Source: Trichopria drosophilae
Taxonomy: Eukaryota; Arthropoda; Insecta; Hymenoptera; Diapriidae
Reading direction: 5' to 3'
Length of the DNA stretch: 64,000 nucleotides
Assembly: GCA_030407085.1 (NCBI GenBank)
Contig: CM059585.1
Coordinates: 94,396,501-94,460,500, forward strand
Shown: positions 1 through 12,426 of the stretch, piece by piece
Numbering within the stretch: the stretch's first letter is position 1
Layout: the number at the start of each line of letters is the position of its first letter
The notes under the pieces: generated by a model
What the model saw: the letters and a program-made list of their open reading frames with translations, nothing else
What the model was told of the DNA's origin: nothing
Databases searched by the model: none
Position numbers and translations under genes: made by a program

Positions 1-1376
1 CAATGTAATTGACATACGGTATGACGATTCACTGATATATTCTAAATGCATGAAATTCCTTTAATGAACACTAAATAATAATGAACATTAGAGTGAATAA
101 TGAAAGAAATGAACTAAGCAATTAAACTATTGACGATTGGATAAATTACGAAATAATCAAAGATCCAAGTCAAAGTATTGAATAATTAAACAAATATAAT
201 GAATAAAATACTCAAATAACCATTTAAATAAACATGGAAGTCAGAGAAATTAATTATCTCAACAGTAAGTACGATAACTGAACAATGAAACTCAGATGAA
301 ATGAGTGAAATATATAACGCAATGAATGCGGAGAACAATGAAACGTGTAAATAGGACAAGGAAATCGACGAAACGATCAATGAAATGAATTAAATGAACA
401 TTGAAATCAATGAAATTAATGAAATAAACGAAATGTAAAGTGACCGATGATCAATATAAGTGAAATGAACATTAAGTGAACATAATGAACAATGAAATGA
501 ATGAAGCGAACAAGCAATGGAATACATGATTAATTGATAATGAAATGGACCAAATACAGAAATGAAAGGGTTAAACACTAAAATGAGTGAGTTTAACTAC
601 GAAGTAAATGAAATCAATATGAACAATTATCAATTAAATGCATTTAATAATAAACAATGAAATCTAGTGAGCAAGGAAAAAGTAAATAAATAACTGCGAG
701 ATAAGTGAAATGAACAATTAAACCCCCAGTTGGACAATGAAAATTGTGCATTGAACAACAAAATTAATGAACAGAACATCGAACAATGGCATTAATGCAA
801 TGAATGAAATAATTGAAATGAATAATCAAGTAGTACGTAAATAATGAATAATTGAAAGACTGAAGTGAACAACCATATGATTGAGTTTGAACTATAAATG
901 ACGTATACAATTATGGAAATGAACAATGACATAAATAAAATGATCAACGACTGTCATGAAATAAACAATAAATGCGTTAATTTAAGAATGAAATGAAATA
1001 AAGGAACAATGAAAAGAGAAATAAATGAAATGATCCATGAAATTTATGAAATAAACAATGAAATAGTCGAGTCGAAAAACGAAACGCAAGAAGTAAACAA
1101 TGAAAAATGGAATAAATGAACTGAGCAATGCAATCTATAAAGTAAACAATGAAATGCGCGAATTGAACAATAAAACGAATAAAGCGAAAAATAAAGAATG
1201 AAACAAATGAAATGATCAATTAAATAAATGAAGCTGGCAATATAATACAAAAGTTAAACAACGGAATGGATGAAACAAACAACGATAAATGAAATGCAAA
1301 AAATGCTAAATGAAATCAATGAATGAATAACGACATTTGTGAAGTAACAAATTAAATGAATTAACTGAAAGAATAA
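1..1376. repeat. Degenerate AATGAA-type purine-rich array
   Basis: The plus strand is made almost entirely of variants of AATGAA, AACAATGAAAT and AAATGAATGAA, with very few C residues apart from those in AAC. The motif spacing wanders, so this is an old, diverged minisatellite or low-complexity tract and not a clean tandem array. It begins before the window. The several overlapping open frames on its minus strand, rich in Phe-His-Cys, are by-products of the repeat (TTCATT/TTCATTG read as codons) and should not be taken as genes. Confidence 0.85.
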
Positions 1377-2203
1377 AATCATCAAAAATCACGGAATTCA
1401 ATAAAGGAATGGCACGTACGAAACGGAAACGGCGCCAAAGCACAATCTGATATAAATATTTAGTCTACTCGGCTAACATTTCAAAGAAAGCAAAACGTCG
1501 AATAGCTAAAACCACCTAATGGTTGCCGATTACAACTGTCTATTTCTCGCGTTATCGGGATAATTTTAACGTTCGAGACTTCAAAATCGGTTGCACGTGC
1601 GCATGGGAGCAAATGCGTGTAAAATATGCGACCACTATTATTATCGCGATACTTATCTCGCAGGTGCATAAACAATAAGTTTGGCTAGACCCGTTAAAAA
1701 AGTATTGGCGTGCGTCAAGGTACAAACGGGTCAAAAATCGGTCAGAAACACGAAGATCTTTGGATTCGATGTAGACCGTTCCACGACAATGTCGGATTTT
1801 GCTTTCTTTTTGTACGACCTCGGATGTTCTCTCGGTTTACGACGTCTGCGAGGAATGGAGTATTATGACCCGACTTTTGCATTTCTTTTCCTTACGGAGT
1901 CGCGTAACAATGTGCAGCAGGGTCAGTGCACTTCGCGTTTATTATCTGCAGAGCCGTGGTGTATTTTTATCGCGCTGGTAGCTGTTGGAAGTGCGTGAGT
2001 TACGTGAGAAAAATTGTCACGCAACACCGCGACCAAAAGTTACGTCTCCCTGCATAAGACCCTTCGTTCCAAACACTGATAAATCTGGCATTCGACGATT
2101 TTTAAGCAGATATTTATCTGCTTTAGATGCAATCGCCATCTTAATCATGGAGTGCGGAGTGCGTGAAGAGAATGGTTGATTGGGAAAATAATGATTTTTT
2201 GTT
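1377..2203. other. Unassigned sequence
   Basis: Base composition becomes more even after the purine-rich array ends near 1376. A plus-strand frame is open from 1681 to 1998 (about 105 codons after an ATG-less start), but I see no family motif, splice signals or flanking support. I regard it as non-coding or unassignable. Confidence 0.4.
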
Positions 2204-2560
2204 GTCATTTAGTGAAGTGGCCAGTATACAATTTTCTGTTCAAGGATTTTGAAAATCTGCTTATGACAGGACGCCATGAATGTTAACCGGTATTCAAATT
2301 TATTAAATGTTGACTAATAACAAGAATGCAAAAGCGAAATTTATGTCAAGAGGATAACTTAATGTAATGGAGTAAACATTCATCGCTGACATAAAATTAA
2401 GCGAATTTTACAACAAAGGGAATGTTTTCTCTTAAAAAGTAAAATCTAACATAAATTGTCATTTATCGTTTGAAGTGTTCACTTTAATTTCACTTCTGCA
2501 TCAAGGATTTTGAAACTCTGCCTCGTGAGAAGACGTCATGAACAATCTGACGTTCCCCCC
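2204..2560. repeat. Two-copy tandem duplication, period about 255-261 bp
   Basis: GTCATTTA followed some 40 bases later by CAAGGATTTTGAAA..CTCTGC/TCTGC and GACG(C/T)CATGAA occurs at 2204-2280 and again at 2459-2545. The offset is 255 bp at the left marker and 261 bp at the right, so the copies differ by small indels. The second copy is partly diverged. No open frame is conserved between the copies. It may be part of a dispersed repeat whose ends I cannot define. Confidence 0.55.
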
Positions 2561-3220
2561 TGGTACCATCAAACGTGCATCAAACTCATGAATTTTTTAT
2601 TAATTTTGTAACTTTTTTTTTAAACGGAAAGAATACCCTGTACACTTCTTAGAATGAAATTTCACTCGTCAAAGACTGAATAACTGAAGTCATTTTATAT
2701 AATACAAATTTTTCCATATAATTTGTCGATACAATTGAAAATATTGGCAGAATACTGGTTTTTAAGACTTGCGTAAATTTAACAACGTCCATACCGTGTT
2801 TTAAAATATTCCATTTACTATTAAATGACAAAAAGTTGACGTTGTGGGATTGTAAATTTACCAAGTAACATTTATGAACTTTGTAATAAGTTTGAAGCAA
2901 AATGCGACAATCGTCTTAAAGAAATTGGAGACATTCCCGTCAACCGTTTCCAGGTCAATTATGCAAAATGTGAATCACCACTGGCGAGTTCCTTATTTGT
3001 CCGCCTCACGTCATAACATAATCTCAGCTTGGTTTGCAATCAGTCTTTTCTGAAAAAGTCTTCCATTTTATAATAGCTCCTTACCCTGAAGGAGTAAATT
3101 TAATCAGTCCCAATCAGTCTAATTACATAAATGACATCGAAATAAGTACGAAAGTAAATACAGAGAGAGAAAGAAAGAGACAAACATTTATGGAGTCAAG
3201 TAAAACACATGATTAGAAAA
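2561..3220. other. AT-rich stretch, nothing recognised
   Basis: AT-rich sequence with short homopolymer runs. It has no inverted termini, tRNA boxes or convincing exon signals, and the 83-codon minus-strand frame at 2649-2900 has no recognisable motif. Confidence 0.4.
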
Positions 3221-3434
3221 AGTAGTTTTTGATACAGTGTGCGTAAAGTGCGGCTTTACGCATTTTTACATTTTTTTAGGTGTACTTTACGCACACTTGC
3301 ATCCAAAAATATTGTTCGACGCATGTGCGAAAATGTTTTTTGTACCAATGTGAATGCGGACCTCGCTTTCAGCTCGGCCCACAACACTCACATTCGTAGA
3401 AAAAACTTTAACGCACTTGTATCGAAAACTACTA
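3221..3434 (-). mobile_element. MITE family A, copy 1
   Basis: A 214-bp non-coding element bounded by inverted termini: AGTAGTTTTTGATACAGTG on the left and the complement of AGTAGTTTTCGATACAAGTG on the right. Inside lie further hairpins built from GCGTAAA and TTTACGC. Read on the minus strand it aligns by eye along its length with the copy at 41266, including the GTGAG..GTTGTGG..GAGC..GCGAG centre and an AAAAAACATTTT(C/T)GCACATG block. A size of about 200 bp, no coding capacity and long inverted ends are typical of a MITE. The superfamily is not clear; TA-rich flanks would fit a Tc1/mariner-like insertion, which is inference. Confidence 0.8.
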
Positions 3435-3692
3435 TTAATTAACTAGTGCAAAACATAAAACAGCCACACTGTACCGAATACTACTCCATGATATTCTGTT
3501 TTCCATCAGTAAATTTTCCATGGAATTGGACAAGTATTGAATCATGCCTCGAGAGCATTATTTACATATTTATTGAATACGCATAAGAAGCGGATTATGA
3601 ATAATTCCGGATGTTTATTTTATATTATATGAATATTTAAATCACTTGTCGGCGAGGGGAAAGCGGGGAAAATAGAAAGATATTTTCCTTAA
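3435..3692. other. Unassigned AT-rich spacer
   Basis: Sequence between the family A MITE and the TTAA-flanked mini-element. I see no feature in it. Confidence 0.4.
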
Positions 3693-3774
3693 CCCTCCTG
3701 AGAACCAGTTTTTCTTTTCCAATATGGAAATCGTGTAGTTTGGGAGAACATATTCTTCATGGTGCACAGGAGGG
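3693..3774. mobile_element. TTAA-flanked 82-bp mini-MITE (piggyBac-type)
   Basis: The sequence TTAA-CCCTCCTGAGAACCAG opens the element and CAGGAGGG-TTAA closes it; the reverse complement of the right end reads CCCTCCTGTGCACCAT. The inverted ends agree at about 13 of 16 positions, and both are flanked directly by TTAA. A TTAA target duplication with CC(C/Y)-starting termini is the hallmark of piggyBac-superfamily elements. The element is far too short to code for anything and would depend on a transposase elsewhere in the genome. It has no ORF of its own. Confidence 0.65.
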
Positions 3775-4326
3775 TTAATCGTTGGCCTCCCGTGACATGA
3801 GTATCCGCCCGGGATAAGATATGCCCGGAAGTAAGCATCCGTCGCAAGTACATTTCGACACCAATTATTACCGTGGGATGATATCGCGAGAGACGAATGC
3901 CTGCACATCGAAACCGAAATGTTTTGAATTAGAGTATTTTCGTAACAAAATAATATTTTGCAAGGTAGTCGAGAAGTACGATATTAAAAAATAGAACGAT
4001 TGGTTCCTAAGTAATCCGGCCGAGATAAATGCTTCCTTAAACTTGAACATTCATTGTCGAGGAGATGAGTATATATTCCTGCGATTTTCCTACGATTTTC
4101 CATTTGCGTTATAGTTGTATAAACTAGTATAAACTATAAACAATTATAATGATTATAATAAAAATATAATACTTATTGACTATAAATTTTCAAATTAAAT
4201 TTTGAAAATTTGTATGTTTCAGGTGGAATTTGAAAGTCTTAATTTCAAATGTTAACACTAGTTTCAAATTAAAATTTGCACGTAAAGAGTCGCAAGTTAA
4301 AGATTTACTTAAACTAAAATAGTATA
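3775..4326. other. Unassigned AT-rich spacer
   Basis: AT-rich, with a few higher-GC bases at 3780-3910. I see no splice pairs, RNA gene or repeat termini. Confidence 0.4.
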
Positions 4327-4532
4327 TTATGAAACTAGTGCGTAAAAGTTCATTTTAAGAATGTGAAGGGTTGCGGCTCGAGCCGAAGGCGAGGGTCGTG
4401 ATCACATTCGCAGAATAAACATTTACGCACATGTTTCATACGTTATTTTATGTCACTTGAGTGCGTAAAATGCGACCGAAAAATGTCAAAAGTGTGTAAA
4501 ATAGCATTTTACGCATCGAATGGCATAAAAAT
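4327..4532 (+). mobile_element. MITE family A, copy 2
   Basis: Related to the copies at 3221, 41266 and 62996. It starts GAAACTAGTGCGTAAAAG and contains the shared centre GAGCCGAAGGCGAG (4381-4396). It then has CATTTACGCACATG and ends in a second inverted pair, ATTTTATGTCACTTGAGTGC against the complement near 4515-4532. The outer TAGTAGTTTTCGA tip is decayed here to TATTATGAAACTAG. It lies almost next to a family B element, with only a few bases between them. Confidence 0.7.
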
Positions 4533-4537
4533 TTATA

Positions 4538-4765
4538 TGTAATGTGCGTTTTGACCCTCCGGCCGTAAAACTCGATTTCTCGACCTAGGGCGAAACCTTA
4601 GGCCGCGAATTATCGAGTCCTACGACAATCGGATCAAAAAATACATTATTGGTCAAGGACGAAATATCGATCTCTGACGAGTGTGATTGTTACCCTCACT
4701 TCGCTCGGGCGACAAACTTCACAATCGTCGAAGATCGATAATTGCGCCCTTGGCCCACAATGTAC
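4538..4765 (+). mobile_element. Family B hairpin element, copy a
   Basis: A roughly 228-bp non-coding element. It starts near GTAATGTGCG, contains CCTCCGGCCGTAAAACTCGA, the block GATCTCTGACGAGTGTGATTG and CTCACTTCGCTCGGGCGAC, and ends GCCCACAATGTAC. The outer tips are short inverted GTA..TGTG/CACAATGTAC sequences. The same element occurs twice more, head to head, at 42283-42716. It has no coding capacity and behaves like a MITE; its superfamily is unknown. Confidence 0.7.
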
Positions 4766-6416
4766 TGTTATTTTTATTTACAATAAATGTTCCTTTCAGA
4801 AATTGAAAAATTATTTATTGTTATAACTTCCGAAAGCTGGACAATAAATGTTGTATTATGAGTTTATAAACAATTAATTTTTTAAAAAACCAAAAATGTC
4901 TAATGTTTTTGCTTTATAGTGTAATGTTTATATATTTATAGATATTTTTCTATTCAGTTTAGAAAATATATATTGATAGAGTAATTGCATGAAACGATTA
5001 AAACATTATCATTTACTACTGAAATTGCCATGAAAAAATCAAAATGAAATGCAAAGTAAATTGCTTTCATACATTAAACGAGACGAAATTGAAATGCAGA
5101 AAACTGTATTTTATGCAGAATTTGTGTCTTTTATCGACCGAAGATATTGAGAAGAAAATATTACAAACGATCGCATTCTATTATAATAGAGAAAAATTGA
5201 TCGTTTTAAAGATATAAATATAATGTAAGTTTTTGCAAATTTAATTAACTAGAATAATTACCTACAATAATGTATATTTGTATATACCGAGAGGATAACT
5301 GATTCCGATACAGAGCTCTTTATTACCTACGAAACCAATTTAAGCGTAAACGCGAATTATCATAAGAGCTGCGACTCTTACTTGAGATGGCGACACATTG
5401 ATGTTACCGACGATGGAAAGTAGTTACAGAAATTCCTACATTTACATCGCATGTTAAGGACAATTGCTAAATAAATGAATTTCAATAATGAAAAAAAAAG
5501 GTTTGATAGACCGTTTTTATATCTCAATCGGTCACAATAAAAAAATAAAAACTTTTTGTAAAAATATTTATAAAATTTAATATAAGTATAATGTTAATAA
5601 ATATTATAATAATAAATTGTTATTTCCAGTATGTAATTAAATTATAAACAGAAAATATTTTATATACTGTGACCATTAAATAAACTTCATTTCAAGGACA
5701 ACAGATGTTTTTTTTCTATGAATCACATTCAATTTATGACACCAAAGCCAAACAAAAATGGATGTTGTGCAGATGACACGTTGTGTTATCGAACGAGTAA
5801 AAAACAGTTCACTGAAATCGTATCTCGCTGATAATTATCAGTTATATTGCGAAATAAATTAAGTTTGAAGAATATGACATTTGCGATTAAATTATGATGC
5901 CTAATACACGTTATTGATTACACAAACATGCGAAATTTGACAATGATGATTTTATTTGGAAAATAAAATTTTCTCAAATTATGAGGCTGTAAAAAAATCA
6001 TAAAAATCGGTTAAATTGAAATTTTTAAGCAATTTAAACTAAAATTTCAAAAAAACTTGAAGTAACTACCAGGTCAGATTATTTTTCAAATATTATGAAA
6101 ATATTGTGAAAATTAATGAAATTCTTTCACGTTCTGTACGTTTACCTCACAAAAAATGAACTTTCATTCTTAAAAAATGACACGTTCTTAACTTGCGTCC
6201 AAATGTTCAAATTATCTCCTTATCAGTTTATCATTTATTCTATTTAATCAATTGAAACCCGTCTGCATTTGAGTACGTGTTTGTTTTAGTATTTGGAAAA
6301 GATCGTCTTAATTTGAGAAAGTATGGTTCTCACAAATTATGTCTTATTTGATTCAATTAAATATTTACTTCAAAATTCAAAATGGTTTTTGGTGTACATA
6401 TCTGAATTGGTTATTA
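4766..6416. other. AT-rich unique stretch
   Basis: About 1.6 kb of A/T-rich sequence with many short poly-A and poly-T runs. A slightly GC-richer patch lies at 5290-5440. No exon, RNA gene or terminal repeat was recognised. Confidence 0.45.
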
Positions 6417-6614
6417 TAAAACGAAAAGTAGGTCACTAATTCAATTAGTAATTATTTTTACTAATAAATAATGAAAAACTAACAATCTATTACTAATTCT
6501 AAAAACTACTAAACTAAAATTCAATTTCTACTTTTAGATTAGTAGAATGTTGTTAATAAATTAGTGGTCTTCTAAAAAAACTGACCTCTTGATAGTAACC
6601 TACTTTTCATTTTA
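6417..6614. mobile_element. 198-bp MITE with 22-bp inverted termini
   Basis: The left end reads TAAAACGAAAAGTAGGTCAC (plus TA). The reverse complement of the right end reads TAAAATGAAAAGTAGGTTAC (plus TA), so the 22-bp ends differ at two positions. The interior is AT-rich with repeated ATTAGTAA and CTACT words and codes for nothing. The element begins and ends at TA, which fits a TA target-site duplication (Tc1/mariner-like), but that assignment is inference. Confidence 0.7.
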
Positions 6615-8580
6615 GTACCTACTAGCTAATTCAGAGTTAGAGAGCACCATTGTTAATTTTTAATTGTGAGCAGATACGTGACAAAATCATGTATGTTAAT
6701 AATTAGTTAATTTAAAATTATCATTATACTTTCTAGTTATCAACAGGCAATTAATTTTCAATCAAATAATCATCTCAAAGTCAAAATATTTTGTATTATT
6801 ATTGATCTACAAACATTGTTGAGCTACTTATGTTATTCTAAGTAAAATATTTTTTCAAAAGTTTTCTATGCAATTAAATCGTTTTTTTTTCATCGGTAAT
6901 GATATTTGTCACAATTTCTTAATCACGAGATTTTTTAATTTACCGACGATTCATACATTTCTTGGAAAATTTTGGGCCTTTTAAATGTAGTATCACAAGA
7001 CATTTTTGTTTGAAATTGAAGATATTACACGTTAAAAATTATGACAAATAAAATGAAAGAAATTACTTACTCGTTTAACTGATTTGCTTTAAAAATATTT
7101 ATATGATTTCAAGTCAAGTAGTTTAATTAGGTACTAAGCGTATTTTTGTTGGCCTCTTCGGCGCATATAATTTATCCCAAAGGGCCGTGTACTTAGCACA
7201 AGAGTAGACAAAGTGGTTGTGAATAAACCTTGATCAGAATTGTTTTATTAGTCCTGAAAATAATTAACCCGTTAATGGAATCAAAGTTTACAGTTTTCTT
7301 ACTGAATATGCCTTTGATTTCATATGTCATTCGTTGCAAGGTTCTTGACATATTTTGAATGCGCTATAATTGGCGTTATAGTAAAATTATTTTTTAGAAT
7401 TTATAAACACAACCTTCACTTGTAAAAAATACACAATTGTTTTAAATGGTGTCTATTCAAACATGTTACTAACTAGTTTAGTTGGTCTGTTTTAACCTTA
7501 ATTAAAACACTTTAATTATTACAGAAAAATAATTTATGCAAAAGATATAAACGTAAAATTAAAATGTTGCTAGTAAAAATGCCTCGTTAAAATTAACGAA
7601 AGGGAATTTTAATATTTGAAATGTTCATGCAAATTGCAAACGAGTAAAGGTAGATCGAAACGGTGCATTGCTCCCGAGTTTGCGCCTGCGATCATCCGCA
7701 GGAGGTCGGTGGGAGGGCAATGAATCCTCGGCTTCAGGTATACGCGTACCTCCGAATATGGCAAATGAGGAAATTGGAGTAAAACCGGTAGGGAATTCCT
7801 GATTTAGAAATCTTTTTTTTTTAATACCCACACGAAGAAAGAGAAAGAAGGCGGTACTCCGTTCGCAAAACTGTACCTCTTTCGCTCACATGCCCATTAA
7901 GAAAGTGACTCATTGTTGCAGTATACTAATGAATCGCGTTGTATTTGCTAGTATTATTTACGTCTCGAAATTATCATCGACCGTTAAGATGCACGTAAAG
8001 ATTTTTCAAATTCTCGAAAATCGAACGATACGATAACGCTACGTGCTGCTGTGGTTACAAAATGCGTGGGTTTCGCGAAAGCGAGAGAAAAGGACTTCTA
8101 AATAAAAAGTCTTCTGCAGATGCGGGATCTGTTTACACATATTTTGCTAAAACACTGCATAAACAGTTGAAGATATTTCAAAAAAGTAATTAGAAAAATA
8201 AAATGCGCAGCTGACTAAATGGTAATAAAAATATAATGAGCAATTAACTTTACTGGCAATTAATCCAGTCAGATTGTAATTCCATCATATATGCATATGT
8301 GTAAAAGCAATTAGAATTTAATTATAGTACTTTGATAAGAAGAAAATTAAATCGATAAGAGTTCTATACCTGATAATAATTTTATTCACGCCTTCGGCAG
8401 AGTTTGTTACGGAAGTTAATTCAATTAAAATAATGGTTTTTTTGCAGGTTATAAAATTATTTGAAATAAATTAATTGTTTTGTTTCTTTAAACCAACGGG
8501 ATGTTTTTTTTAGTTTAATTCAGAGCTGAATAGAACCTATGCTTAGTAAGACTTGTTTTTCGAAAAATAATATTTTCGTA
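6615..8580. other. AT-rich stretch with one GC-richer patch
   Basis: Mostly AT-rich. The patch at 7640-7860 is GC-richer and holds a 68-codon minus-strand frame (7625-7831) with no motif I recognise and no clear splice signals. I see nothing else. Confidence 0.4.
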
Positions 8581-11500
8581 ATACAATAATTTGATGCCCG
8601 AGCATGGAAGACAAAGAAAGAATCATCAGTGGTAGATAGGGACGGCGACGGCTTTGATATCAGGTTCAGGTGGGATCGTAGGAATGGGTAAAATGGTCGA
8701 AACTTTCGCTGGGATGGGCATTAGTTAGGTTTTAACGAGGGGATTTGAAAGCTGCGTAGACCCTCCCGGGGAAACACCTGTACCGCCAAGTCTATGTGGG
8801 GCGTCGAAGCAGCTCGTAAGCATTACCTTGACACAAAATCAACGAAAATGTAATAAGGGGAATGAAAATATTTGCATTTTTGATGTATAATAATAGCTTA
8901 TACGTTATCGGAACTATCTGAACTAATAAATTTACTGGGCCGCTTCCTTCAAGGGGACACATGCTTCGAGATTTGGTATGTTAATTTCTTTCCGGGAAAC
9001 AATGTATTTGTGTAACGTCAGTTCATTTCGAGCTCACCCCTACTGAATATATGCATGGACACGTACACATACTTTTCCAGGCATTCAAATTTGTGCTTAA
9101 CCAAAATCACGTTCCGTAGAGAATATTATTCTTTATTCGTTAAGCAAGTATTGACATATTTTGATTGTGATTGAAAATGCCACGGTTCCATCTATTGGTG
9201 AGAAGCCTAACTCCGGTAACATAAGGGAAATACCATTTTGTTACCGCAATTTTAATGACTTTTACGATATGGTAACAAATTTTGTATTTTTAATACAGTC
9301 ATGTTGGATAATCTATGAAGTGACACAGCTGAATTATTGCGGAAATTACTTGTCATTTCCTTCATGATTCTTGGATTACAGCGATACATTAGAGTTCGTT
9401 AAAAATAATCTACTAAATTAATATTGGTTCTTCCTTTGACCATGAAATGAAATTCATAAGTCGTCTAATTTCAGAATTCCCATTAAGGAACATTAACGAC
9501 GCAACTTAACCTTGGACAGTTTTTTCGATCACATATGATTGAGCAGTTGGCGAAGGAACTGATGGCTCGCCTTCCAGTCAATGACCGCAGATTAATTAGA
9601 CAAAGAAACGAGGAATTCGCTCCCCTTAAATAGTTGAGACTAAGAATTCCTTAACAAATTATCAAAATCCTTTTCCATGCGAACCACTGAATGGCAATCC
9701 GTATATTCATTGGAATCCATGTATTCATGAACCAGAAGTGTAAATCAATCTAACGCGGGTTCAACGAACAAGGACTGTACGTCCAAACTATAATGGAGAC
9801 CAAACACTGTGAATAGGCCGTGAAGATGAATAGCTGCTTGATGTACTTCTCTGACTGTAGGAGTTCAATACCACACGTCACGTGCACGTCACGGGTGTCT
9901 ATAACAGTGATCACTGGGCTATTAATTGCGTCACTTGCACCGCCCTTAAACATGCCGGTCAATGTTCAAATCCTACAATGCTAAGATAGAACACAAGTGT
10001 CTGCGAAATGATGAAGCATCCAGATATTTTCAGGTTTTCGACGTCCATCATTCCCAGAGGGCCAAGCAATTTCTTTCCGGATAATGGTCAGTTTTGTTTT
10101 TCAGCAAAACAATTCTTTTCATCTGCTAGCATGCAGTACGAAAAATCGAACCCTTGAAATGTATTCAATTTCACAAAGCTATTCTCCCTCTTTGGAATGA
10201 AAAATTTTTAGAGCACTTTCTACTGTTAGGGGTGCAACCGGATACAAGGAGTGTCGATGTATTGATCGGTTGGTCGCTCAGAATTCGATCGAACAATGAC
10301 GCGGCCTATAAATAGTTCAACTCTAAACAAAAGAGCTATACTCTGCAAAATCGATATTCTCTCGCGCCGAGTGCATTGCGAAACTTAACGGACGAGCTTA
10401 GTAACGGTGGGGTTCTTGACGACGAAGCAGTTTCCACGACGAAAGCGTACCTCAATGGTACGTCGCGACTATGAAAGGTGGAGTGGGTGATGTTGAAGGG
10501 AGATGAATTTTAGGGGAGACTTTCGCTAAGCCGGTCTTCTCTCCTGGATCTTGGCGAATTACGCTGCCCGCTCCTCTGCGAATATCAACGGAATAACATT
10601 GGCAAAAATATACACGCCTACTTGGCCACTGCAAGAGTACCCATCAACTGCGCACGAATGACCTTAAGTTTACACTTGAGTTGTAAGCGACCACTTATAA
10701 AAGTATATCTGTTACATGCTCGCGCCATTACGCAGAGTCAGCGTTAAGGCTGGATTGAAAAAAGGTTATCTATTTCGTCTGAAAGAAAGCTTCACAAAGA
10801 TACTACGTAGGATCTACTTATCAGTGACGTAATCCATCATCGACAAATTGATGCGATCTGCCATAATATACGTATTAGGGTGTAATACGCAAAAGTGGTC
10901 GAGGAAAATAGAAATTTCAAAAACTATAATCAAGGATAATCCTTAACCAACTTTAAACCTTCATTTGAATTGCAAAATATTACATTCTTATCGTTCCGAA
11001 AGAAATTCTAAAGTGTACAGTCTTTATCGCCTTCCTCATTGGTGACGTAGCTCAATGAAGCCCGTTATCATTTACTTCCTCCTCTGAACTATAATGATAG
11101 AATGCACGCACGCTGACACGAAGCATTGAAGCTCAAGGTCCTTTTATTTCTGCGGCTTTGAGGTACGTCAACAATCTTCTTTGAAATCTTTATTGTTATT
11201 TTCTCATTAGTTACTTATTCTAACTTGTGTACCTTTCGTAACTTTTGCTAAAAGTTTGCTTCATGAATAGCGATAATTTGTAAAAATATGACGCGCTGGT
11301 CTACTGTTGACGCTTGACATCTTCACGGACCTTGTTGCCTAAATATTACGCAGAACTACAATGTATCCAAAAGTGTTTTCGAACCGGTTCCACAAGGCTT
11401 GCCTATTAGTTGGTCAAAACGTGTCCACTACATCTCTACGTACGAATTTGCAGAATGGCCAAAGTTATCGTGGATATAAATTACCATCGGCGCTACTGCC

Positions 11501-12127
11501 ATAACCCTGAGAATTTTCGCATAGCACCTTGTTCAATTTCCATCCAGACGATCAATTTATGCATGTACAGAGTGAGAAACAAAAACAATAATAAATGATC
11601 ATTCGCTAACGAAATGATTCCAAGCTGATATGTAGATCGAAACAGATGCTGCATATGCGTGTATAAAGTTCTTGATTCATAATTAATCACCCGCATCCGT
11701 TCTCGGTGCTATATATATACGTTCCATACTTCTACATTAACACAATGCGATAGGATTTACTTGCGCCAGCAGCAGCTCGATATGCCAGCTATCCTAATTT
11801 CACACCTTCCTGCACGCAGAGCCAAACCCAAGCACAGGAATATCCATTTGGAAGTTAACGTTGTATCGATTTAGTATGTCTGGAGGAGATTGTTACCAGG
11901 CTCCTGGCATGCTGGGATTAACTTTTTTGTTACATTTTTCTACTGAAATATTGCGCATGAAATTGTATTTATATGGTAAAACATTTATTAAATAGTTATT
12001 TTAGGTTATAATCAATATTTAATTATTACCAAGTGATCTATTTGAGGAAGATTTGAAACACAATTTACGTATGAACGGAGAATTTGAATTAAGCTCTCTG
12101 GTATCCGGAAACAGGTCAAACTTTTAG
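8581..12127. other. Mixed region with GC-richer patches, no confirmed gene
   Basis: GC rises in patches (8590-8830, 9530-9640, 10250-10760, 11030-11170 and 11750-11900). Short open frames occur, such as 9535-9633 (+), 33 codons beginning MIEQLAKELMARLPVNDRR. TATA-like words occur at 10304 (CTATAAATAG) and 10697 (TATAAAAG). None is joined to a convincing exon chain, so I do not call a gene. These patches could be decayed exons, conserved non-coding DNA or old repeats. Confidence 0.35.
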
Positions 12128-12343
12128 GGGAGCTCGAGTCAACATCACGTACCAGGCGTAAGTTGCCAAAATGAAGTTAAAATTGATGGAATGGGTTCGC
12201 ACTTGGATGAAGTACAATCAATCGCCAATTCTAGAATTGTAACTTTTGAAGTTGTGGGAGGTGAATTGCGAACCATCAGTTTTGCTCCTACGGTCATCAA
12301 CCTCGCTAGGGAAGCTCGATCCCATTTCACGTCAACCATATAA
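12128..12343 (+). other. Coding-like open frame, possible exon or gene relic
   Basis: A 71-codon frame without a leading ATG runs from just after a TAG (12125-12127) to TAA (12341-12343). Its residue mix looks protein-like, with segments such as EVKIDGMGSHLDEVQ and VVGGELRTISFAPTVINLA. There is a donor-like GGC-GTAAGT inside it (near 12158), which argues against a simple exon. The opposite strand is also open (12145-12426, 93 codons), as expected from locally higher GC. I do not recognise a family. It may be an exon, a relic or chance. Confidence 0.22.
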
Positions 12344-12426
12344 TGACAGCTAGAGCTAAACGCAAAGGTTAGATAAACGAAAGCATCCGGTATCAAACTA
12401 ATGTATTCGTGAAGAACTAAAGGCAT

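Noticed and set aside
5766..5782. CADD-like translation resembling a reverse transcriptase YxDD box
   Set aside because: No open frame or other reverse transcriptase motif around it.
10304..10704. TATA-like words CTATAAATAG and TATAAAAG
   Set aside because: No convincing downstream exon or initiator; such words are common in AT-rich DNA.
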